A stretch of 6,953 bases of DNA from contig JAPOZF010000706.1 of the NCBI GenBank assembly GCA_026706165.1, positions 1-6,953 on the forward strand, read 5' to 3'. The notes under the pieces were generated by a model that did no database searches, was not told the DNA's origin, and saw only the letters and a list, made by a program, of their open reading frames with translations. A program made the translations under genes and the position numbers. This stretch comes from Gemmatimonadota bacterium (lineage in GTDB: Bacteria > Latescibacterota > UBA2968 > UBA8231). Within the stretch, counting starts at the first letter, position 1, and each line of letters begins with the position of its first letter. Below, piece by piece: positions 1 to 5,687 of the stretch.

Positions 1-3000
1 CTCGGCCATGAACAGCCATGAAATGTGGCCCGGTGCCAGTCCGACCGACGAGTAGACGCCGATCTCGCGGAAGCGCTCGTACACGCTCCCCATCATCGTG
101 TTCAGCACGATCAGGGCGGCGATCAGGATCGGGATGAACAGGTTGGCCATGCCCGAAAGGGAGGTCATGCCGAGCGAGCTGTAGATGGAGACGCGGATGT
201 ACTCTTCCCCCTCTTCCTGAACCCCGGCGAACAGGGTGACCGCCAGCCGCGACAGGAACTCCTCGATCTCGAGGCGGACCGGCGCGTCCTCGTCCTCGAA
301 GCGGACCGCCACCGACTGCAGCGGGTTGCCGCTGCCGATGTTGCGCAGGGTGTGGTAGGGTACGATCAGGGTGTTGGCCGGCTCGAGGTGGACGAACGGC
401 TTGATCACGACCTTGGCGTCCTCGAGGCCCTCCTTCTCCCGCTTCTCCTCCTCGGCCATCTCCTGCACCGCCTGGCCGCCCGTGACGGCGAAGTCGGCGG
501 GAGTCATCATCTCGTCGTCGAGGTCCTTCAGCTGCTTCATCTTCTTCGAGCTGATCACGCCGACGATGCGGAACTGATCGCCGAACACGCGGACCTCGAC
601 CGGCTCTCCGGCGTTCACCGCGGCCAGGTCGACGTCGAGCTTGTCCTGCGTCTCCCCGATCATGTCGTTGGGGATGATGCAGACCTTCTCCTCCCCGGGC
701 CGGAACCAGCGCCCCGCCATCACGGCGCGGTCGAGGCCGGTGATCTCGCTCTCCTGCGGGGTCAGGCCGAGCACCCCGAGGGCGTTATGCTCGCCGACGC
801 CGCGCTTCATCTTGATGTGGGCCTTGGTCCTGTTGTCGTACCAGCTGCGCGGCGCCACGACGGCGCGGTCGCCGAAGTGGCTCAGGGCGTACTCGTACAC
901 CGACTCCTCGAGAGGGGTCCAGGCCTTGCTGCGGATCATGATCCCCTCGTAGAGGCCCTCGTTGTCGCGCTCGATCTGATTGAAACGCAGCGACGTCTGG
1001 ATCGAGGTGAAGGAGAGCACCGTGAAGGTCAGCAGCAGCAGGGTCGTGAACGTGAGAACGGTGCGCAGCTTGCGCCGCTTCATGTTGGAGATGCCGAGCA
1101 GGAAGGCGGTCAGCGAGGCGCTGGAGCGGGACACGTCGGTGTCGTGAATCACCGCCACCTCGGTGCGCAGCTTCTTCATCTGCTCGTTGAAGCGGCCCGA
1201 TATCAGCCAGATGACGAGCACGGCCAGGGCCAGGATCACGAAGGCGAGCAGGATCACGAAGGGATTGGAGAGCCTGAAGGCCGGGTGCACCAGCGACAGG
1301 ACGACCCAGATGACGATGAAGATGCTGCCGAATCCGAGGATCTGGTTCTTGATCGTCGCCGCGGTGATCAGCAGGCGTTCGGCGAAGTAGGCGCAGGGCA
1401 GCACCAGGGCCATGAAGAAGATGATGCCCCGGATGACGTCGTTCTGCGTCGACTTGACGTCGGGATAGGCGCGCGATTCCAGGCCGATGGCGGCGCGCGT
1501 GTACTTGACGAAGTCACCCCACTGCTTCGATGCCAGCGCCTGCTCCGCCTTTTCGAGCTCAGCCCCGGCGCGCTCGTGCAGAGCGTTGAGGCGCTGGTTT
1601 TCGATCGCGAAGCTCCTCAGCTCGCGCATGCGGGCCTCGTCGAGAGTCCACATGTCCCGGGCGGAGCGGTAGGAGGTGCGCGCGAAGGAGGTCCCGGGCT
1701 GGATGGCGAACCCGGCCCCGAGGGCGAGCTCCTTGTCGTCGGCCGACTCGGAGTTGAGCAGCAGGGAACGGAACCCGAGGATGCTGGCGCCGAAGCCGAG
1801 CTTGATGATGGTTCCCGGGCGGGCGAACAGCACCCCGACCGCCTCGTCCCTGGCGGAGGGGCCCTCGCCGATGGTGTAGCCGTACTCGACCGGTGTCGTG
1901 TTGGTCTCGTCGAAGACCGTCACCTGCGAAAGCTTGGTCAGGTAGCGCGGGTCGACGATGTCGAAGAAGTTGAACGACTCGCAGGGAAACAGCACCACCA
2001 TCCACTGCTTGTCGCGCCAGTCCATGCTGATCTTCATCGGGTAGGACCCGTCCCCCTGCTCGCCGCGGTCCGGCGCGTAGGTGACGCTGCCGGTGGCCGG
2101 GTCCATGAAGTACCCCTCGATCTGCACGGAGTTGACGCGAATGCGGTTGTCGAAGAAGGCGCCGTCGGCGTCGACCACCTCGAAGTGCTCGCCGCGCACC
2201 CCCTTGTAGGACTTCTTCTTGCCGTTGCGGACCGCGGCGACCGCCCCGGGCCGCGGCAGGTCGGGAACGATGCTGCGCCTCGGGAAGACCATCGTCCTGG
2301 CCTTCAGGGTGCGCATGGTGTCCTTCAGGCGCATCTTGAAGTCGGGGAACAGCTCCGGGTCCTCGAAAGCCATGTGGAACATTCCGGCCAGCGCCCTTAT
2401 CTGGCGCGCCAGGTTCTCGTGGTTGATCTCGGAGGCGCGGTCGAGCGGGGTGTCGGCGAGAAAGCGGGCGTCGTTAACGGTGACGAAGGCCAGGGCCGGC
2501 GTGCCGGTGTCGAGGACGAGCTCGCTGTTCACGGAGATCTCGCCGGGAACGAAAGTCTCCCAGCTCTTGCCCCCCTCCGGGCTGATGCCGTTGACGAGGA
2601 TGTCGCGGTCGTCGTACCCCAGCTCGCGGCTGAGGACGCGGGCGTACGACATGAAGTTCTTGCCGAAGGGAGCGAAGTAGCGCTTGTAGTAGAAGCTCGT
2701 GTTGCTGTTCCAGACCCCGAGCTCGTCGGTCTGCGTCGACAGGTCGAGGCTGACGAACAGCTTGACGTCGAGGGAGTCGACCTTGGGATCGACCCATTCC
2801 TTGTAGAAGGCGAGCCTGAGGTCCTCGTCGTCGGCCAGTTCCTCCCCGAGCTTCTCCAGGCTGGAGAAGGATTCGTCGGCGACGGCGAACCGGTCCCCTT
2901 CCCGCCGCACAACCTCATCTTCCTCGAGGGCGGCCTGGAGGACGGAACGGACCAGGATGGTATCGGTCTCGGCGATCTCCCGGATCAGCCCTTCCTTGCC

Positions 3001-4083
3001 TTGGAACTCGAGATTCCCCAGCCGGTAGACCACCCCTTCCGACTCTATCAGGCCCCTGGCAAGCGCCGCCTCGACCACCCTGCGAACGACCATGCGGTCG
3101 ATGAAGGGGTCCTCCTTGCGCAGGTAGCGCTGGATGAAATCGTCGACGCCGCGCAAGGCGAGATGGTGCGCCGACGTCGCCAGGAAGATCACCGTCCGCG
3201 AGGGCGGATTGTCGCGGAAATACCTGGCGAGCTCGAGCAGGGCGGAGATGCCCGCCGCCTGCTCGGCCCCGGGAGCGAGGGCCGGCACCACCGACATGGC
3301 GTCGTAGTACGCCTCGATGACGATGGTGTCCTCCTTGAGGAGCGGATCGTACCCGGGGATGGCCCCGAGGATGTTCCAGGCCGGGCGCCGCTCCCAGTCC
3401 ATGCGGTACTCGAGGTGCACCGGCAGCGAGCCGCCCTCCTGCAGCCGCCCCCGCAGGTTTTCGGCGTCCTGCTTCGAGATCCAGAAGCGCGGCATGTCGA
3501 GCGGCATGGTGAGGAACTTCTTCTCACCCTCGAGATAGACCGTCGAGTCCGGCTCGGCGAACAGGATCGCCTCGGCCCCGAGGTAGGCGCAGTTCAGCCA
3601 GTTGTCGCCGGAGTTGAAGTCGAGGAGGACCACCGATCCCTCGATGTCGGTACCCGAGAGCTCGGGAAACTCCCCGGTGCCGCCGTACACGAGGTGCGCG
3701 TCAATGCCGCCGTCGGGAAGGGTGGAGGTGCGCACGAGGTTGGGCCACAGACCGTGAATCGGGAAACGCCCCTCCTCGCCGGGAACCTCGAGGAATCCCC
3801 CCTTCTCCACCGGGATCGAGATGTCGTACTTCTGGAAGGATATCCCGTCCAGCCCGATCTCGCGGAACTGGTGCTGGATGTAGAGGGCGGCGGATTCAGC
3901 GCCGGGGTACCCGGCGACGCGGGAGCCGAGGTCGGAGAAATACCCGATGGTTTCTTCGAGACGCTGCTTCGGGGCCAGCCGCTCGAGCGCCCTGAAATCG
4001 ACTTCGGCGTAAAGGGGCGGGCTCGACCCCAGGATGGCGCTCCCCAGTAGAGCCGTGAGCGCGCTGGCGGGGCGTATTCTCAT
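1..4083 (-). CDS. Giant FtsX/MacB-type ABC permease with N-terminal degenerate M28-peptidase-like ectodomain (3' end outside window)
   Basis: The frame is open for 1361 codons with no stop and leaves the window at position 1. ATG at 4083 is the only possible start: no ATG, GTG or TTG lies between it and the upstream in-frame TGA. No clear Shine-Dalgarno is seen. Residues 1-26 look like a signal peptide (MRIRP, hydrophobic core, LYA before E27). Residues about 37-570 follow the M28 aminopeptidase layout: EAYYD at 257-261, a glycine/alanine turn near 271-277 followed by SALLELARYF, FLATSAHH at 300-307, SLDL at 445-448, and DTGTPALAF at 525-533 with SEINHENLAR. The key residues are mostly replaced. 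Residues about 570-860 are beta-rich, then a charged helix. Helices lie near 882-901, 913-932 and 938-960. A permease unit follows: NMKRRKLRT (1000-1008), helix 1006-1030, MacB-type periplasmic domain about 1031-1310, helix 1313-1333, then REIGVYSSVGLAPGH. Such permeases pair with a LolD/MacB-like ATPase and move or release envelope substrates; the substrate here is unknown. The permease call is strong; the role of the ectodomain is inferred. Confidence 0.9.
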   Translation of the reverse strand, partial: MRIRPASALTALLGSAILGSSPPLYAEVDFRALERLAPKQRLEETIGYFSDLGSRVAGYPGAESAALYIQHQFREIGLDGISFQKYDISIPVEKGGFLEVPGEEGRFPIHGLWPNLVRTSTLPDGGIDAHLVYGGTGEFPELSGTDIEGSVVLLDFNSGDNWLNCAYLGAEAILFAEPDSTVYLEGEKKFLTMPLDMPRFWISKQDAENLRGRLQEGGSLPVHLEYRMDWERRPAWNILGAIPGYDPLLKEDTIVIEAYYDAMSVVPALAPGAEQAAGISALLELARYFRDNPPSRTVIFLATSAHHLALRGVDDFIQRYLRKEDPFIDRMVVRRVVEAALARGLIESEGVVYRLGNLEFQGKEGLIREIAETDTILVRSVLQAALEEDEVVRREGDRFAVADESFSSLEKLGEELADDEDLRLAFYKEWVDPKVDSLDVKLFVSLDLSTQTDELGVWNSNTSFYYKRYFAPFGKNFMSYARVLSRELGYDDRDILVNGISPEGGKSWETFVPGEISVNSELVLDTGTPALAFVTVNDARFLADTPLDRASEINHENLARQIRALAGMFHMAFEDPELFPDFKMRLKDTMRTLKARTMVFPRRSIVPDLPRPGAVAAVRNGKKKSYKGVRGEHFEVVDADGAFFDNRIRVNSVQIEGYFMDPATGSVTYAPDRGEQGDGSYPMKISMDWRDKQWMVVLFPCESFNFFDIVDPRYLTKLSQVTVFDETNTTPVEYGYTIGEGPSARDEAVGVLFARPGTIIKLGFGASILGFRSLLLNSESADDKELALGAGFAIQPGTSFARTSYRSARDMWTLDEARMRELRSFAIENQRLNALHERAGAELEKAEQALASKQWGDFVKYTRAAIGLESRAYPDVKSTQNDVIRGIIFFMALVLPCAYFAERLLITAATIKNQILGFGSIFIVIWVVLSLVHPAFRLSNPFVILLAFVILALAVLVIWLISGRFNEQMKKLRTEVAVIHDTDVSRSSASLTAFLLGISNMKRRKLRTVLTFTTLLLLTFTVLSFTSIQTSLRFNQIERDNEGLYEGIMIRSKAWTPLEESVYEYALSHFGDRAVVAPRSWYDNRTKAHIKMKRGVGEHNALGVLGLTPQESEITGLDRAVMAGRWFRPGEEKVCIIPNDMIGETQDKLDVDLAAVNAGEPVEVRVFGDQFRIVGVISSKKMKQLKDLDDEMMTPADFAVTGGQAVQEMAEEEKREKEGLEDAKVVIKPFVHLEPANTLIVPYHTLRNIGSGNPLQSVAVRFEDEDAPVRLEIEEFLSRLAVTLFAGVQEEGEEYIRVSIYSSLGMTSLSGMANLFIPILIAALIVLNTMMGSVYERFREIGVYSSVGLAPGHISWLFMAE
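2881..3093 (-). repeat. Tandem duplicated ~45-residue module inside the M28-like domain
   Basis: Within the permease gene, residues 331-355 and 376-401 look like two copies of one unit spaced 45-46 residues apart. Copy 1 begins VVRRVVEAALARG and ends EGVVYRL. Copy 2 begins LVRSVLQAALEED and ends EGDRFAV. Shared positions include V333/V378, R334/R379, V336/V381, A339-A340-L341/A384-A385-L386, and G350/G396 followed by aromatics Y353/F399. The shape (helix, then a short hairpin around a Gly) resembles a winged-helix module. The block sits between the HH motif (306-307) and SLDL (445-448), where ordinary M28 enzymes are shorter. The similarity was judged by eye at the protein level only; the DNA copies are diverged. 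Confidence 0.4.
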
Positions 4084-4209
4084 GCGCTTTGAAAGATGGA
4101 TTGTCGGAGGCCTTGCGGAACGAACGCGGAAGTTGCCTGCGGAGCGTTGCCGATTGTTCGGTTCAAATGCCGTTCGGAATTCGGATTTTCAATGCCGGCT
4201 CAAGCGCAC

Positions 4210-4245
4210 AAATAAAGGAGAATACGCCTTTCGGGCAATTGCCAA
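4210..4245 (-). promoter_or_regulatory. Weak promoter-like boxes upstream of the giant permease gene
   Basis: Read on the minus strand, TTGGCA (4240-4245) is followed 15 bases later by TATTCT (4219-4224). An alternative pairing is TTGCCC (4233-4238) and TTATTT (4210-4215) with a 17-base spacer. The 188-base spacer 4084-4271 is visibly richer in A/T than the flanking genes, which fits a promoter for the permease. A 10-base perfect palindrome, GGCAATTGCC (4234-4243), overlaps the -35 position and could be an operator. Neither pair is a close consensus match. Confidence 0.22.
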
Positions 4246-4251
4246 GGCCCC

Positions 4252-4266
4252 CGGCAGGGTCTGCCG
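4252..4266 (-). terminator. GC hairpin just downstream of the Gx-transporter-like gene
   Basis: On the minus strand the sequence CGGCAG-ACC-CTGCCG forms a perfect 6-bp stem with a 3-base loop, starting 5 bases after the TGA of the upstream gene (4272-4274). There is no U-rich tail, so this is at best a weak or Rho-assisted terminator, or a 3'-end stabilising hairpin. Its position supports the idea that the permease gene is transcribed separately. Confidence 0.3.
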
Positions 4267-4271
4267 CGCCT

Positions 4272-4775
4272 TCAGCTCCGTTCGAGGCGCCGCAGCCGGA
4301 CGGCGCACCAGTGGGCGACCAGGCCGATCGCAAAGCCGGTGACCAGTCCCGTGAGCATGAAGAGGGGCAGGAAGGCGAGCAGGCCGGCGTGATTGAGGTA
4401 GACGCGGGCGATGAGCAGCTGGATCAGCTGATGGGTGACCGCTCCGAGAACGCTCAACCCGACCAGACTGAAAACACCCGGGGCCAGGCGGTGGGCCAGG
4501 GCCATGGCGGTCACGCTGGCGATTCCGGCTCCCCCGCCGATGGCGAAGGCCGGACTGCCGAAACCGCCGCTCACCAGGCCGCCGGCGGCGATCTTGACCA
4601 CGGCGACCGCGATGGCGGGAAGCCCCCCGAAAAGCTCGAGGGCGACGACGACGGGAAGGTTCCCGAGTCCCAGCTTCATCCACGGAAGGGGCCGGGGCGC
4701 CACCGCCTCCAGGAGGAAGAGGACCAGGCCGGCGCCGGCGAGCAGGCCGAGCCGGGTCAGCTGCCTTGCGGACAT
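4272..4775 (-). CDS. Gx transporter family membrane protein (annotated elsewhere as heptaprenyl diphosphate synthase component I)
   Basis: A complete 167-residue, very hydrophobic protein. About six membrane segments are visible: near 9-26, 40-56, 57-72, 78-95, 101-123 and 132-155. Family marks are FLLEAVAPRPLP (20-31) leading into MKLGLGN (33-39), the glycine-rich stretch VKIAAGGLVSGGF (60-72), FAIGGGAG (77-84), and VGLSVLGAVTHQLIQLL (105-121), followed by LPLFMLTGLVTG (136-147). Length matches the family (about 160-180). ATG 4775 is the only start in this frame after the upstream in-frame TGA; its ribosome binding site is poor. Proteins of this family resemble the substrate-binding S components of ECF transporters, and the old name as a prenyl-synthase subunit is doubtful. 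The substrate is unknown. It follows the NusG domain II gene on the same strand after 176 bases, a pairing often seen in other bacteria. Confidence 0.88.
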   Translation of the reverse strand: MSARQLTRLGLLAGAGLVLFLLEAVAPRPLPWMKLGLGNLPVVVALELFGGLPAIAVAVVKIAAGGLVSGGFGSPAFAIGGGAGIASVTAMALAHRLAPGVFSLVGLSVLGAVTHQLIQLLIARVYLNHAGLLAFLPLFMLTGLVTGFAIGLVAHWCAVRLRRLERS

Positions 4776-4818
4776 CGGGTGCCGGCGCGCGCAGGCAACC
4801 GTGCGAACGAGGGCGTCG

Positions 4819-4864
4819 ACGCGCCCGGTTCGCCAGATGCATGAGCGAGTCGCAAGGGGCGCGT
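4819..4864 (-). other. Structured leader: 8-bp perfect stem between the NusG domain II and Gx genes
   Basis: The arms ACGCGCCC (4819-4826) and GGGCGCGT (4857-4864) are perfect inverted repeats enclosing 30 bases. Inside the loop a smaller TCGC/GCGA pair encloses an ATGCAT palindrome. The element lies in the 176-base gap 4776-4951, in which I find no credible gene on either strand. It ends 43 bases before the Gx start codon. It could be an RNA leader, a processing site or chance in GC-rich DNA. It has no T-run, so it is not a standard terminator. Confidence 0.3.
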
Positions 4865-4951
4865 ACTGCGTGCAGAGGCAACCCCCCGAACCGGGGCGCG
4901 GGGGCGGCCGGGCTCACCAGGAACTGTGCGCGAAGGCATCGGGCCACCCGC

Positions 4952-5353
4952 TCAGCCGCTGAAGGCGTCCACGCCGCCGGGCCGCTTCGGGGAGCGCTCC
5001 CCGCGCAGGAGCAGGACCATCCCGTTCGGAACGCAGGCGGCGATCTCCCCGATACCCTCGATCCACCCGGCGAGGACGCAGATGCGGTTGCGGCACCCGG
5101 CTTCGGCGAAGCGGGCGGCCCCGTCGCGGATCTCGATCACCACTTCACCGGTGCGGGCCCGCAGGACCTGCCTGCCGTTCCTGTCCAGCGGAAAAACCGC
5201 CACTTCCCTGCCCTCGACCTCGACCACTGCGACCGAGGCGGCGGAGGCCGGGGGCTGCCGCCACGCCGCCAGCAGGGCTCCGGCGGCGACCGCCAGGATC
5301 AGGGCGGCGTCCCCGGGGGTAAGGATTCTCCTCAGTTCGAACCAGTCTCGCAT
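4952..5353 (-). CDS. NusG domain II-containing membrane-anchored protein
   Basis: From ATG 5353 the product is 133 residues. Residues 15-31 form one hydrophobic helix, probably an N-terminal anchor with the rest outside the membrane. The beta-rich remainder matches the NusG domain II family: VAVVEVEGREVAVFPLD (41-57), GEVVIEIRDGAARFAEAGC (69-87), then CRNRIC (87-92), AGWIEG (95-100), and CVPNGMVLLL (107-116). The three cysteines (87, 92, 107) and the GWI and PN motifs are the family hallmark. Despite the name, this is not the transcription factor NusG: there is no NGN or KOW part. The frame stays open up to ATG 5575, which would add 74 residues that are charged, Gly/Arg/Pro-rich and unlike the family, so 5353 is preferred. 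Its Shine-Dalgarno is weak. The exact role is unknown; in other bacteria it sits beside Gx transporter and flavin-transferase genes, suggesting a link to envelope redox or cofactor processes (inference). Confidence 0.87.
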   Translation of the reverse strand: MRDWFELRRILTPGDAALILAVAAGALLAAWRQPPASAASVAVVEVEGREVAVFPLDRNGRQVLRARTGEVVIEIRDGAARFAEAGCRNRICVLAGWIEGIGEIAACVPNGMVLLLRGERSPKRPGGVDAFSG

Positions 5354-5443
5354 GTTCTGCTCGGGGTGTCCGGAAGTATCCGAATTGCGCGGGTAATGTA
5401 CGGGTTGAGCCCTGGGGGCCGCGCCGCCCCCCTCCCGGGCCAG

Positions 5444-5464
5444 CCCGCCCTCCTTCCCCCGCCC
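5444..5464 (-). other. G-quadruplex motif in the leader of the NusG domain II gene
   Basis: On the minus strand four G-runs of 3-5 bases are separated by loops of 1, 5 and 1 bases (runs at 5462-5464, 5456-5460, 5448-5450, 5444-5446). Further G-runs follow at 5434-5436 and 5427-5432. This satisfies the standard four-run G-quadruplex pattern. It lies 91 bases upstream of the preferred start, so it would be in the mRNA leader if transcription begins upstream. GC-rich DNA produces such motifs by chance, but the purine bias of the tract is marked. Confidence 0.4.
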
Positions 5465-5658
5465 TCTCCTCTCCCGGGCAACTCCCTCTTCGCTCGGGAA
5501 CCGCGCCAGGGACGAATTGTCCATGGGGTACCTGCTCCGAAAACCCGAAGGGTCCGAATCCTCCGCGGGGCTCATATCAACTGTCCCGGGGATGGCGTAA
5601 CCTGTTGTTCCTGTTCATCATGCGGTATTTCGACCTTTTTTCGGGGACCCCGCTTGGA

Positions 5659-5681
5659 TATATTGTGGGTCAGCGGAAGGA
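5659..5681 (+). promoter_or_regulatory. -10-like box and ribosome binding site of rel
   Basis: TATATT (5659-5664) is a good -10 candidate. The hexamer 17 bases upstream is only a T-run (5636-5641), so no convincing -35 is present and an activator or alternative sigma factor is possible. The purine-rich GGAAGG within 5675-5680, followed by an A, is a good Shine-Dalgarno 7 bases before GTG 5688. That spacing decides the start choice. The leader would be short, under 20 bases. Confidence 0.4.
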
Positions 5682-5687
5682 ATTCCA

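Larger units (their letters stand above)
5354..5687. other. Divergent intergenic control region between the NusG domain II gene and rel
   Basis: This 334-base stretch separates two divergently transcribed starts and must carry promoters for both. The half next to the NusG domain II gene has a strongly C/T-biased tract on the plus strand (about 5427-5490), with two copies of CTCCCGGGC (5432-5440 and 5471-5479). The rel-proximal part (about 5577-5670) is A/T-richer and carries a T6 run at 5636-5641. An 11-base palindrome, CGGGGACCCCG, lies at 5642-5652. An alternative upstream start for the minus-strand gene (ATG 5575 or 5524) would turn 5354-5575 into coding sequence. I consider that unlikely. 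Confidence 0.6.

Noticed and set aside
3163..3303. Annotation of the permease N-terminal domain as an active M28 peptidase
   Set aside because: The fold motifs align, but the His, Asp and Glu-Glu active-site residues are replaced (Y259, AEQAAG, H306-H307).
25..4050. Plus-strand open frame of 1341 codons opposite the permease gene
   Set aside because: Its translation is a low-complexity run of His, Arg, Val, Leu, Asp and Glu with no recognisable domain, as expected from the complement of a GC-rich gene. The minus-strand frame has a signal peptide, M28-like and FtsX motifs.
4089..4844. Plus-strand 251-codon frame and a minus-strand 252-codon frame over the Gx gene
   Set aside because: Both are low-complexity (Gln/Gly/Glu-rich or Arg/Pro-rich) and overlap a clear six-helix membrane protein in another frame.
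4819..4864. Possible tRNA in the gap between the two small genes (a GGTTC segment and a stem were noticed)
   Set aside because: No cloverleaf: no D or anticodon arms of proper size, and the stem spans only 46 bases.
4870..4920. G-run cluster on the plus strand near 4893-4911
   Set aside because: Only three runs of three or more G occur within range, so the four-run quadruplex pattern is not met.
5354..5575. N-terminal extension of the NusG domain II protein from ATG 5575
   Set aside because: The added 74 residues are charged and Gly/Arg/Pro-rich, precede the membrane anchor, and match nothing in the family. No better ribosome binding site supports that start.
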